Below, one piece after another: positions 1 through 8,431 of a stretch of DNA of 64,000 nt (position 1 is its first letter; each line of letters opens with the position of its first letter). The notes beneath the pieces are model-generated. The model was not told the DNA's origin. It saw only the letters and a program-made list of their open reading frames with translations, and ran no database searches. A program made the position numbers and the translations under genes. Origin of the DNA: Bacteroidia bacterium (lineage in GTDB: Bacteria; Bacteroidota; Bacteroidia; Flavobacteriales; Flavobacteriaceae); NCBI GenBank assembly GCA_030427985.1, contig JAUIBH010000010.1:1-64000 (forward strand). The letters are read 5' to 3'.

Positions 1-1
1 C

Positions 2-82
2 AATCGTTCTGATAATGTAAAACAAATCTATGTCCAAGACCCAGAAGGGTATTGGATTGAAATTAACACCGCAACACATTAA
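2..82 (+). CDS. VOC (glyoxalase) family protein, C-terminal fragment
   Basis: An open frame runs in from the window edge and stops at the TAA at 80-82, leaving 26 residues. The tail contains VQDPEGYWIEI, which matches the conserved C-terminal strand of vicinal-oxygen-chelate (glyoxalase/bleomycin resistance) proteins, where the Glu is a metal ligand. The start lies outside the window, so the substrate cannot be inferred. The pirin gene begins 2 nt after the stop, so the two are probably cotranscribed. Confidence 0.6.
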   Translation, partial: NRSDNVKQIYVQDPEGYWIEINTATH

Positions 83-84
83 TT

Positions 85-1089
85 ATGAGCAACCCCATAT
101 TACAGACTTTTCCGTTAGGTTTTCCTTGGCAGACCCAAGACCCCTTTTTATTCTGCGTTTACCATTTAGATCATTACCCCAATGGAAATGGAAAAATGGG
201 CCCAGATTCGTCTTTACTTGAGGCACGGAGTCTAGGAAATGATTTTAACCCTGGAGCCAAATGGCGCATGTACCATGGACAGACCATTCCGGGATTTCCC
301 TACCACCCGCATCGTGGATTTGAGACCATTACCATTGTCAACAAGGGCTATTGCGATCATTCCGATTCCTTGGGAGCGGCGGGAAGATTTGGAGAAGGCG
401 ATGTACAATGGATGACCGCTGGGCGTGGTGTACAACATTCTGAGATGTTCCCCCTACTCCATGACGATTCGGACAACCCATTGGAATTATTTCAAATCTG
501 GTTGAATCTGCCCAAAGCCAATAAATTTGTGGAACCCCATTTTAAAATGCTCTGGCATGAAGACATTCCTGTAATTGAAGAGGGAAATGCCAAAATCAAA
601 ATCATTGCGGGAAACTATAAAAATACACAGGCCATTGATCCTGCCCCTGACTCTTGGGCGGCCGATGACGAAAATGAAGTGGCCATTTGGAACATTCATG
701 TTGAAGCTAATTCTGAATATACCTTGCCAAAGGCCAATTCCAAGGTAAACCGTACCCTCTATTTTTATGAAGGCTCTGAAATTTTCTTTGAAGATGGAAA
801 AATCATTCCCAACTTTGGGGTTGACTTGGATCCCTATCAAGAAGTTACCATAAAGATAGGTGAGGAAAAAGCCCATTTTTTATTACTGCAAGGTAAACCT
901 ATTGAAGAGCCCGTAGCCAAATACGGTCCGTTTGTAATGAACACTGAGCAAGAGATTCAGAAAGCGATGGAAGAATATCGCCTAACCCAATTTGGTGGGT
1001 GGCCATGGCCCTATCCAGATAATGTGCACGACAAGGAAAAAGGGCGTTTTGCACTTTATCCGGATGGTAAATTGGTGGAAAAAGGGTAG
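85..1089 (+). CDS. Pirin family protein
   Basis: A 334-residue cupin protein of the pirin family. The metal-binding set is visible: His74 and His76 in HPHRGFE, and His118 and Glu120 in GRGVQHSEM. These match the two-His plus His/Glu ligands of known pirins. A second cupin half fills the C-terminal part. Characterised bacterial pirins are quercetin dioxygenases or regulators of metabolic enzymes; which applies here cannot be told. It is somewhat longer than the usual 230-300 residues. The ATG lies 2 nt after the upstream VOC gene, indicating an operon. Confidence 0.88.
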   Translation: MSNPILQTFPLGFPWQTQDPFLFCVYHLDHYPNGNGKMGPDSSLLEARSLGNDFNPGAKWRMYHGQTIPGFPYHPHRGFETITIVNKGYCDHSDSLGAAGRFGEGDVQWMTAGRGVQHSEMFPLLHDDSDNPLELFQIWLNLPKANKFVEPHFKMLWHEDIPVIEEGNAKIKIIAGNYKNTQAIDPAPDSWAADDENEVAIWNIHVEANSEYTLPKANSKVNRTLYFYEGSEIFFEDGKIIPNFGVDLDPYQEVTIKIGEEKAHFLLLQGKPIEEPVAKYGPFVMNTEQEIQKAMEEYRLTQFGGWPWPYPDNVHDKEKGRFALYPDGKLVEKG

Positions 1090-1240
1090 TCTCAAAACAA
1101 TTAGGCCTAAAAAAATTGTCGAAATTCAAAACATCGACATAAGGAAGATTCACTTGCTATATGGTTTAAAAAGATGGTATTACAAACACCAAAAGATGAT
1201 TTAATTTGCTTTATCTTACCTTAATGGTAAAATATTAGGA

Positions 1241-3211
1241 ATGAAGTTGCTCAAATCATCCTTCTGCTCAGTCATCATTTACTGCCATGCCTTACTCAGT
1301 GGTCATGCCCAAACCCAAGAAATTGATAGTCTACTAAATGTCTTAAAAACCGCCAAGGACACCACTGAAATCAATACAATGAACACCCTTGGGGTTCGTC
1401 TGCGTTCCCATGATAAGGAGAAAGCTCTTGAGTATCTCCATCAGAGTGTGGATAAATCCAAAGAAATTGGATTTTCCCAAGGAGAGATACTAGGACTCTA
1501 TTCTATAGCGCTAACGCATGGCATGACCGGAAGTTATGCAGAATCCCTTGACTATTTAAACCGGTGTCTGGTCTTGGCCAAAGAGCACCAAGATTATGAA
1601 CGAATGAATTACATCTATAATTCAATGGGCATCGTCTATAAAAGCATTGGAGATTATCCAACCAGTCAAAGCTACTACTTGAAACGCATTGAGCTCATTG
1701 ATTCATTACAGCTAGATCAGGATACATCCTCCCCATATATTAATTTGGGGGTACTTTATGATTTAATGGGGGAACAGGACAAGGCTATAGAAAGTTATGA
1801 GAAGGCATTGGAAGTTTACAAAGGGGATGAACGAGATGAAAGGGAGAGCACCGTGCTAATCAATCTGGCGCTTATTGATTTTGAGAATGAGAATTATGAG
1901 GATGCTTTGGAAAAATTACTTAAAGTAGCTGCCTATGATGAAAAACAAGGAAATAATATTGACCTAAGTAATAGCTATTCGGGAATTGGACATTGCTACA
2001 TGGAGTTAGAGCAATGGACACTTGCCCAAGAATATCTATTAAAATCCTTGAATCTTGCCAAACAACTCTCCATTAAACAAGAAATTGCGACGGCCTACTA
2101 CCGGCTTGCTGATTTAATGTTCCGGCAAAAGAAGTTTGCTGAAGCAATCCAGTATTCCAATCAAAGCCTTGAGACCCTGTATAATATGGAAGGGTACGAA
2201 AAAAAAATAGAAGCCCATGAAATTGCCTACAAAATTTATGAGGCGGCAGGTCAGTTACCCAAGGCCATTCATCATCTTAACCAAACCATGGTCTATAGGG
2301 ACAGTCTTTTGAACGAGACCAAGATCAAGGAAATCCAAAACCTACAGATACAGCATGATGTTTATCTCAAGGATAAAGAAATTAAAGAGAATGAGCTACA
2401 ACTTACCCTACTTAACACACGGGTGGCACTGAACAACAAACGGTTGATTTATCTAGCCATTATCGCAATTTTATTATTGTTCTCTGCAAGTTTGCTCTAT
2501 TACAGATACCAGAATAAGATAAAAATCACCAAAATCCTTCAACAAAAAAACTTCAAGATCTCCCATCAAAAAGAGGTCATTGAAGATATGAACAGCCAAT
2601 TGGAAAAGCGCATGCTACGCGCCCAGATGAACCCCCATTTTATATTTAATTCTTTGAGTTCCATCAGGTACCTTGTCAGTTCTGGGGATAAGGAAGCGGC
2701 GCTTACCTACTTGAACAAATTTTCTAAACTGTTAAGGCAGGTGTTGGAAACTTCCATTAATGTTAGTTTGGTGCTACATGAGGAAATTGAACTGCTCAAA
2801 ATCTATGTGGAATTGGAAGCGTTGCGCTTCGACAACTCCTTCAGTTACACCTTTAATATTGACAAAAATCTGGATCTCTACCAATATGAAGTTCCCATGC
2901 TTTTGGTACAACCTTATATAGAAAATGCCATTTTACACGGGCTTCTACCCAAAGAGGGGCCAAAGAAATTATCTGTTTCATTTGAAAATGAAAAGGATCA
3001 TGTAGTTTGCATTATTGAAGACAACGGCGTAGGGATTGATACGCAAAAAAATCAAAATAAGTCTACCAAACAATCTAGGGGAATGTCCATTACCGCCAAG
3101 AGAATCGAAGCCCTTAAAAAATTCTCCAACGAGGAATTGGTAAAAGTAGAAAACCTAAAAAATGGAAAAGAAACAGGTACTAAGGTCACTATTCTAATTC
3201 CAAAAGAATAG
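1241..3211 (+). CDS. TPR-repeat sensor histidine kinase, LytS/YehU type
   Basis: A 656-residue membrane sensor. It has a signal-like N-terminus (residues 1-23), then about seven tetratricopeptide repeats to about residue 370, one membrane helix at about 401-421 (LIYLAIIAILLLFSASLLYY), a short coiled coil, and a His_kinase domain. The phospho-acceptor motif MNPHFIFNSL puts the His at residue 466. An N-box (QPYIENAILHG) and DNGVGI G-box follow. Such kinases normally signal to LytTR response regulators, but none is adjacent here: the next gene is a separate ArsR unit. The partner regulator is therefore elsewhere. Confidence 0.88.
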   Translation: MKLLKSSFCSVIIYCHALLSGHAQTQEIDSLLNVLKTAKDTTEINTMNTLGVRLRSHDKEKALEYLHQSVDKSKEIGFSQGEILGLYSIALTHGMTGSYAESLDYLNRCLVLAKEHQDYERMNYIYNSMGIVYKSIGDYPTSQSYYLKRIELIDSLQLDQDTSSPYINLGVLYDLMGEQDKAIESYEKALEVYKGDERDERESTVLINLALIDFENENYEDALEKLLKVAAYDEKQGNNIDLSNSYSGIGHCYMELEQWTLAQEYLLKSLNLAKQLSIKQEIATAYYRLADLMFRQKKFAEAIQYSNQSLETLYNMEGYEKKIEAHEIAYKIYEAAGQLPKAIHHLNQTMVYRDSLLNETKIKEIQNLQIQHDVYLKDKEIKENELQLTLLNTRVALNNKRLIYLAIIAILLLFSASLLYYRYQNKIKITKILQQKNFKISHQKEVIEDMNSQLEKRMLRAQMNPHFIFNSLSSIRYLVSSGDKEAALTYLNKFSKLLRQVLETSINVSLVLHEEIELLKIYVELEALRFDNSFSYTFNIDKNLDLYQYEVPMLLVQPYIENAILHGLLPKEGPKKLSVSFENEKDHVVCIIEDNGVGIDTQKNQNKSTKQSRGMSITAKRIEALKKFSNEELVKVENLKNGKETGTKVTILIPKE

Positions 3212-3285
3212 CACTAACTTTTCTGTTTTATAGTACCCCACTCTCTTTAAGAATCCAGTCAAATTCCAAAGTTTTCAAAAATAAA

Positions 3286-3317
3286 TTTGCGTAGCCAAAT
3301 GACTTCATATATATTTG
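3286..3317 (+). promoter_or_regulatory. Bacteroidota-type promoter of the ArsR-SRPBCC operon
   Basis: TTTG at 3286-3289 and TATATTTG at 3310-3317 are separated by 20 bp, which fits the Bacteroidota sigma-A consensus (TTTG, 17-23 bp, TAnnTTTG). Transcription would start near 3324, about 28 nt before the preferred ATG at 3352. Confidence 0.75.
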
Positions 3318-3336
3318 TAGCCATATAGCTTCATAT
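3291..3336 (+). promoter_or_regulatory. Paired operator repeats for the ArsR-type regulator
   Basis: Two 20-bp direct repeats, 3291-3310 and 3317-3336, match at 17 of 20 positions and lie 26 bp apart. The core of the second, AGCCATATAGCT, is palindromic at 10 of 12 positions. The first copy fills the promoter spacer and the second covers the expected start site, so a bound repressor would block RNA polymerase. Autoregulation by the gene at 3352 is inferred. Confidence 0.6.
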
Positions 3337-3351
3337 TTGCATAACTTTTTC

Positions 3352-3696
3352 ATGATGAAACTAAGACGTGATCCTTTTCAGGCCATTGCAGACCCCACAC
3401 GTAGGGCCATTTTGGTGCTTCTGGCCACACAAACCATGACAGCCGGTGAGATTGCCCAAAACTTTGATGCCGCCCGTCCCACAATTTCCAAGCACTTGCG
3501 CATACTTGACGAATGTGAACTAGTGACCTCCAATCAAGCGGGACGCGAAGTTCATTATGAGTTGAAAATGGATAAGATAAAGGAAATTGACTTATGGCTA
3601 GAGCAATTCAAAAAGATTTGGGAAGACCGATTTGACAATCTGGATAAATACTTGGCCAAACTTCAAAAAGAAAGAAACAATGGAAATACAAAATAG
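3352..3696 (+). CDS. ArsR/SmtB-type winged-helix transcriptional regulator
   Basis: About 114 residues from the ATG at 3352; an upstream TTG at 3337 is less likely. The motif [14 protein letters not shown] followed by [20 protein letters not shown] is the typical ArsR winged helix. The metal-binding cysteines of ArsR/SmtB sensors are absent. This subgroup is usually encoded with SRPBCC/AHSA1 proteins, as here: the next gene overlaps by 17 bp. It probably represses its own operon through the repeats at 3291-3336. The ligand is unknown. Confidence 0.85.
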   Translation: MMKLRRDPFQAIADPTRRAILVLLATQTMTAGEIAQNFDAARPTISKHLRILDECELVTSNQAGREVHYELKMDKIKEIDLWLEQFKKIWEDRFDNLDKYLAKLQKERNNGNTK

Positions 3697-4126
3697 GTCA
3701 GTACATATAAAAAGAACACTCCAAGCCCCTATAGAATTAGTTTGGGAGGTGTGGTCAAAACCTGAGCACATTGCGCAATGGTGGGGTCCCAGTGGTTTCA
3801 CCAATACCATTTCTACAATGGATTTTGAGGAAGGTGGTGAGTGGATTTTTATGATGCATGGACCAGATGGTAAAAATTATCCGAACAGAAGTGTTTTTAA
3901 GGAAATTGTTCCTTTGAAAAAAATTGTCTATGAACATTCCAATCCACACTTTATAACAACCGTATTGTTTGACGCTAAAGAAAAAGAAACCACAATCGAT
4001 TGGACCGTAGTGTTTGACACAGCAGAAATGCTTCAGACCTTGATTAAAACACAAAAAGCGGACGAGGGCTTAAAACAGAACTTAGAAAAACTTGCCAACT
4101 ATTTATCTAAACAAAAACTAATATAA
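3680..4126 (+). CDS. SRPBCC (AHSA1-like) domain protein
   Basis: 148 residues from the internal ATG at 3680, chosen because [17 protein letters not shown] begins at the normal first strand of the fold. It shows the family signature [17 protein letters not shown] and [16 protein letters not shown]. These START-like folds bind small hydrophobic ligands in a deep cavity. It overlaps arsR upstream, and its stop TAA shares one base with the next ATG (4126), so translation is coupled. Confidence 0.82.
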   Translation: MEIQNRSVHIKRTLQAPIELVWEVWSKPEHIAQWWGPSGFTNTISTMDFEEGGEWIFMMHGPDGKNYPNRSVFKEIVPLKKIVYEHSNPHFITTVLFDAKEKETTIDWTVVFDTAEMLQTLIKTQKADEGLKQNLEKLANYLSKQKLI

Positions 4127-4623
4127 TGAAGACAAATCTTTTTTTTGATTTCACCGTAGATAAGAAAAACAGTACCGTCTTGGTAAAACGCGAGTTCGCC
4201 GCAATACATGATGTAATATGGGACGCCTTTACAAAACCGGAAATTTTAGATCAATGGTGGGCTCCAAAACCCTGGGTATCAAAAACCAAATCCATGAATT
4301 TTGAGGTGGGTGGAACAAGGCTTTATGCCATGTGCGGCCCTAACGGAGAGGAACACTGGGCCTTGGCCGATTTCACCTCTATTTCTCCAAAGACCAATTT
4401 TCAGTTTACGGATGCTTTTTGCGATTCCGATGGTAACATCAATGATGAATTTCCCCAGTCTAAATGGAATTTGGATTTTGAAGATCAAGAAAATATCACT
4501 TTGGTCAATATTACCATTAAGCACGAGAGTCTGGAGGATTTGGAAAAAATAATTGAAATGGGCTTCAAGGAAGGCTTTACCATGGCTTTGGATGGATTGG
4601 ATGTTGTACTTTCAAATTCATAA
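4126..4623 (+). CDS. SRPBCC (AHSA1-like) domain protein
   Basis: 165 residues and a paralogue of the preceding gene. It has [21 protein letters not shown] and the [18 protein letters not shown] strand pair of the AHSA1 family. It is the third gene of the ArsR operon, starting in the stop codon of the second. The ligand is unknown. The presence of several divergent SRPBCC copies in one operon suggests related ligands or heteromeric use (inference). Confidence 0.82.
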   Translation: MKTNLFFDFTVDKKNSTVLVKREFAAIHDVIWDAFTKPEILDQWWAPKPWVSKTKSMNFEVGGTRLYAMCGPNGEEHWALADFTSISPKTNFQFTDAFCDSDGNINDEFPQSKWNLDFEDQENITLVNITIKHESLEDLEKIIEMGFKEGFTMALDGLDVVLSNS

Positions 4624-4626
4624 ACA

Positions 4627-5007
4627 ATGAAGCAAAAAATCATTACTGTAATCAGTGTAGTATTTGGATTGATGTTCATTAATGCAGGATTGAACAAATT
4701 TTTCAACTATATGCCTGTTCCTGAAGACCTTCCAGAAAGTCTAATGCAAATGATGGAAGCCTTTATGTCAGTTGGTTGGTTATTGCCCTTGGTAGCCCTT
4801 GTGGAGATTGTGGGTGGTCTGCTGTTCATTTTCACAAAAACCAGGGCACTTGGTGCCATTGTCATTCTCCCTGTTATGGTGGGAATATTATTGACCAATA
4901 CCATAACCCATACTTCAGGGCTTCCCATAGCCTTGGTATTTGCTGCCATTAACTTTTATATCATAGTTGAAAACCGGGACAAATATCGCCCCATGATACA
5001 CCCATAA
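4627..5007 (+). CDS. DoxX-family small membrane protein
   Basis: 126 residues with four predicted membrane helices: around residues 5-25, 50-70 (GWLLPLVALVEIVGGLLFIF), 78-95 and 100-118. The pattern INAGLNKFFNYMP, then VALVEIVGGLL, is that of DoxX/DoxD-like proteins. It lies 3 nt after the preceding SRPBCC gene and 12 nt before the next, inside the ArsR operon. DoxX proteins have been linked to quinone or thiol redox processes, but no specific role is shown here. Confidence 0.75.
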   Translation: MKQKIITVISVVFGLMFINAGLNKFFNYMPVPEDLPESLMQMMEAFMSVGWLLPLVALVEIVGGLLFIFTKTRALGAIVILPVMVGILLTNTITHTSGLPIALVFAAINFYIIVENRDKYRPMIHP

Positions 5008-5019
5008 ATCAGAAAAGAA

Positions 5020-5436
5020 ATGGAAACAAAACAAATAACAATAGATACCCACATTACTACAAATCTGGATAAGGTTTGGGACTTCTATACGAAACCCGAA
5101 CATATTACGCAATGGAATTTTGCCGATGACAGTTGGCATTGTCCATCAGCAAAGAACGATTTACGAAAAGGTGGAAAATACTTCGCCCGAATGGAAGCCA
5201 AAGACGGTAGTTTTGGTTTCGATTTTGAAGCTGTTTACAACGAAGTCATTCCCAAAAAGAAAATTGGCTACACCCTTGAAGATGGAAGAAAAACCGTCAT
5301 TCTTTTTGAGGAATCCAATAAGGAAACCAAAGTGACCATCACCTTTGATGCCGAAAAAGAGAATCCCATCGACATGCAAAAAAATGGCTGGCAGGCCATT
5401 TTAAACAATTTTAAAAAGTACACCGAATCACATTAA
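5020..5436 (+). CDS. SRPBCC domain protein
   Basis: 138 residues. VWDFYTKPEHITQWNFADDSWHCPSA and LRKGGKYFARMEAKDGS are the marks of the AHSA1/SRPBCC superfamily. It is the last gene of the ArsR-SRPBCC-SRPBCC-DoxX-SRPBCC operon. murA reads towards it and their ends are 4 bp apart, with no clear terminator hairpin between them. Confidence 0.82.
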   Translation: METKQITIDTHITTNLDKVWDFYTKPEHITQWNFADDSWHCPSAKNDLRKGGKYFARMEAKDGSFGFDFEAVYNEVIPKKKIGYTLEDGRKTVILFEESNKETKVTITFDAEKENPIDMQKNGWQAILNNFKKYTESH

Positions 5437-5440
5437 GGCA

Positions 5441-6748
5441 TTAGACCCTAACAATATCAGCGCCAATAGCTCTCAACCGCTCATCGATATTTTCGTAACC
5501 ACGGTCTATCTGTTCAATGTTATGGATGGTTGATGTGCCTTTGGCCGATAGCGCGGCTATCAATAGGGAAACTCCGGCTCTAATGTCTGGAGACACCATA
5601 GTTGTGGCCTTCAAGGTGGATTTAAAATCGTGACCAATCACCGTGGCCCTGTGCGGGTCACATAGAATGATTTTTGCCCCCATATCAATCAACTTGTCCA
5701 CAAAGAAAAGTCGACTTTCAAACATTTTTTGATGGATGAGCACCTCTCCCCTTGCCTGAGTGGCCACCACAAGGATGATGCTCAACAAATCTGGGGTGAG
5801 CCCTGGCCATGGTGCATCAGCAATGGTAAGAATGGAACCATCTATGAAGTTTTGAATCTGGTATCCTTTATCATGTTTCGGGATAAAAATGTCATCATCC
5901 CTTTTTTCTACTGTAATCCCTAGTTTCCTGAACACCGCTGGAATAAGCCCCAAATCGTCCCAACTTACATTTTTAATGGTCAGCTCGCTTCGGGTCATGG
6001 CCGCCAAACCGACCCAGCTACCAATCTCAATCATATCGGGCAGCATGGTGTGTTCCGTACCTCCCAATCGCTCAACACCCTCAATGGTCAATAAATTGGA
6101 GCCAATACCGGAGATTTTTGCTCCCATTCGGTTCAACATCTTGCACAATTGTTGTAGGTAGGGTTCGCAAGCTGCATTGTAGATGGTGGTAGTGCCTTCT
6201 GCCAAAACTGCGGCCATTACAATATTTGCGGTACCGGTAACTGAGGCTTCATCCAAAAGCATATAGGTGCCTTTGAGCTTTTTGGCTTCCACACCATAAA
6301 AATACTCCTCCCTGTTGTACCTAAACTTAGCACCAAGTTTAATGAAGCCCTCAAAATGGGTGTCAAGCCGGCGTCTTCCAATTTTATCCCCACCTGGTTT
6401 TGGAATGTACCCCTTCCCAAATCGAGCCAAAAGTGGACCCACCAACATAATGGAACCTCTTAGACCACGACCATCTTCCTTAAATTTTGAAGATTGTAGA
6501 TATTCCAAGTTGATGTCATCTGCCTTAAACGTATAAGAACCTCTACCCTTTTTTTGAATTTTTACGCCCAAATCCTCTAAAAGGGAAATAAGTTTGTTGA
6601 CATCCAGAATATCTGGAATATTGTTTATGGTAATTTTTTCTTCGGATAGCAATACGGCACAAAGAATTTGAAGTGCCTCGTTCTTTGCCCCTTGGGGTGT
6701 TATTTCACCGTGCAATTGGTGTCCACCCTCTATACGAAATGTTCCCAT
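5441..6748 (-). CDS. murA: UDP-N-acetylglucosamine 1-carboxyvinyltransferase
   Basis: 435 residues, full length for MurA. It transfers enolpyruvate from PEP to UDP-GlcNAc in the cytoplasm, the first committed step of peptidoglycan synthesis. The N-terminal GGHQLHGEITPQGAKNEAL contains the conserved KN pair (Lys22, Asn23). The catalytic loop reads PGGDKIGRRRLDTH, so Asp121 stands where most MurA enzymes have the Cys that fosfomycin alkylates. Asp at this position keeps activity and gives fosfomycin insensitivity in Mycobacterium and Chlamydia. It is followed upstream on the same strand by the DUF4290 gene, 15 bp away. Confidence 0.95.
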   Translation of the reverse strand: MGTFRIEGGHQLHGEITPQGAKNEALQILCAVLLSEEKITINNIPDILDVNKLISLLEDLGVKIQKKGRGSYTFKADDINLEYLQSSKFKEDGRGLRGSIMLVGPLLARFGKGYIPKPGGDKIGRRRLDTHFEGFIKLGAKFRYNREEYFYGVEAKKLKGTYMLLDEASVTGTANIVMAAVLAEGTTTIYNAACEPYLQQLCKMLNRMGAKISGIGSNLLTIEGVERLGGTEHTMLPDMIEIGSWVGLAAMTRSELTIKNVSWDDLGLIPAVFRKLGITVEKRDDDIFIPKHDKGYQIQNFIDGSILTIADAPWPGLTPDLLSIILVVATQARGEVLIHQKMFESRLFFVDKLIDMGAKIILCDPHRATVIGHDFKSTLKATTMVSPDIRAGVSLLIAALSAKGTSTIHNIEQIDRGYENIDERLRAIGADIVRV

Positions 6749-6763
6749 GGATTGCTCTGGAAT

Positions 6764-7408
6764 TTAGTACCTTTTTTTTCTACCGCGTTTTCCTTTCTGA
6801 TTATTGTTGCTTCGGTTGGACTTGGATTGCCTGTTTTTGAGGAACTGTCCACTGTCGGTTAAGTTTTCCCCACTATTGGCCAAGTCAATTTGCCCATCGC
6901 TCAACTCCTTTAAATGTCCAAAAATAACCACATCTTCAACAGAGTCCTTGTTCCAATTCAGATAGCATTTCTTCATGTGGTTGGCAATGGCATACTCCAA
7001 ACCAGAACGCATATCCCCTTTTTCCCATTTTACGGCCACATCGATCATACGCTTGATGTTGTTTCCATAAAATCTGTATTTAGGGTGATTCTGTGGATAC
7101 TCCAATGGCTCGGGACGTTGTTGCAGGACTTCTTGTGAAGTAATGGGAAATGGTGAGTCCACATCCAGTTTAAAATCGGACATGATGAACAGTTGATCCC
7201 ATAATTTATGCTGAAAATCCGGAACATCCCTTAAGTGTGGTTGAAGATTTCCCATGACACTGATGATGGCTTGTGCCACTTTATTGCGTTCATCCCGGTC
7301 TGGAATGGACACGGCGTGATCTACCATTTTTTGAAAATGACGACCATATTCGGGAATAATGAGCTGTGAACGTTCTGTATTATATTCTAAGTTTTCTACT
7401 GTGTTCAA
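6764..7408 (-). CDS. DUF4290 domain protein
   Basis: 214 residues. It is soluble and mostly helical, with a basic Lys/Arg/Asn-rich tail (residues about 190-214, SNNNQKGKRGRKKRY). The body (MNTVENLEYNTERSQLIIPEYGRH) resembles the Bacteroidota family DUF4290, typically encoded just before murA as here. Function is unknown. The position suggests a cell-envelope or growth-linked role, and the basic tail could bind nucleic acid or membrane (inference). Confidence 0.8.
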   Translation of the reverse strand: MNTVENLEYNTERSQLIIPEYGRHFQKMVDHAVSIPDRDERNKVAQAIISVMGNLQPHLRDVPDFQHKLWDQLFIMSDFKLDVDSPFPITSQEVLQQRPEPLEYPQNHPKYRFYGNNIKRMIDVAVKWEKGDMRSGLEYAIANHMKKCYLNWNKDSVEDVVIFGHLKELSDGQIDLANSGENLTDSGQFLKNRQSKSNRSNNNQKGKRGRKKRY

Positions 7409-7491
7409 ATTGAAATGTTTAAAGAAATTAAATTAAAGGGAAGTCTATCCGATAACGTCTGCAAAATAATAAAATTATGGCAATTGTAGGT

Positions 7492-7779
7492 TTACAGTGA
7501 AATTACCCCTTCCACCACGGCTACTTCTTTGTATTTTAGGATCACTTCATCCGGACTTTCTAGGTAAACTGTAATGGAAAGACTGGTGTAGGTGCCTTTT
7601 TTGGATTTTTTGGATTCAATGACCGCACCTGTATTATCAAAAATATCGTGGATTTGCTCTATTTTTCCTTTATCCGTTGGAACAATAAATTTGTACAGAT
7701 AATCTGAAGGCCAACTGGTATTTTCCAACAACTGCTCCTTGAGTCTCTCATAAAACTCATCCGTGTTCTCCTTCTCCAT
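7492..7779 (-). CDS. DUF493 family protein
   Basis: About 95 residues from the ATG at 7779 (MEKENTDEFYERLKEQL). A longer frame reaching 7926 overlaps the facing gene and begins with unrelated residues, so it was rejected. WPSDYLYKFIVP and the KKGTYTSLSITVYLESPDEV segment fit the small ferredoxin-like DUF493 (YbeD) family, an ACT-like fold of uncertain regulatory role. It is divergent from the ATPase gene that follows. Confidence 0.75.
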   Translation of the reverse strand: MEKENTDEFYERLKEQLLENTSWPSDYLYKFIVPTDKGKIEQIHDIFDNTGAVIESKKSKKGTYTSLSITVYLESPDEVILKYKEVAVVEGVISL

Positions 7780-7861
7780 GCCTATTATTTTTACAAATAT
7801 ATGGCTTAAGGAGCAATTTTTTTTCTTTGGGGCTATTTCATTACTTTGTAATGTTAAATTA

Positions 7862-8431
7862 TTGTGCTTGGGCAAGAACAAAGTAGTTATCACAGGAGCT
7901 CCGGGAACCGGAAAAACCTCCATCATAAAAGGGTTGGAGCATATGGGCTTTCATTGCTTCCATGAAATTATCCGAGACATGACCTCAAAGGCCAAACAGG
8001 ATGGGAATTCCACTACTTTTGTTTCAAACCCCCTGGTCTTTGTGGATGATGCCATGCAGTTCAACAAAGACTTGCTTTTTGGAAGAGCCCAACATTATAA
8101 GGAATCAGAGAATATTCAAGTTCCTATAAGTTTTTTTGATCGAGGCATTCCGGATGTCCTTGCTTATATGGACTTTTTTGGACAAGCCTATGGAAAGGAT
8201 TTTATAGATACGTGTACAAATCACCGATATGATAGAGTGTTCATCGTACCTCCATGGGAGGAAATCTATGTTTCCGATGGTGAACGTCTGGAAACTTATG
8301 AGGAAGCAGAAAACATTCATCATGCGTTGATGAGTACCTATACCCAATTTGGCTACCACCCCATTTCAGTGCCAAAAGATGTAATCCAAAAACGGATTGA
8401 CTTTATTTTGGAAACCCTTAATCAACTTTAG
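7862..8431 (+). CDS. AAA-family ATPase/kinase-like protein
   Basis: About 189 residues if it starts at the TTG at 7862. The frame is open back to 7763, but those residues look non-coding and no good ATG is present. The start is therefore uncertain. Walker A is GAPGTGKTS near the N-terminus. FFDRGIPDVLAYMDFFG and RYDRVFIVPPWEEIY follow the pattern of the AAA_28 predicted-ATPase family, related to small-molecule kinases. The substrate is unknown. Its stop shares a base with the recQ start. Confidence 0.72.
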   Translation: MCLGKNKVVITGAPGTGKTSIIKGLEHMGFHCFHEIIRDMTSKAKQDGNSTTFVSNPLVFVDDAMQFNKDLLFGRAQHYKESENIQVPISFFDRGIPDVLAYMDFFGQAYGKDFIDTCTNHRYDRVFIVPPWEEIYVSDGERLETYEEAENIHHALMSTYTQFGYHPISVPKDVIQKRIDFILETLNQL

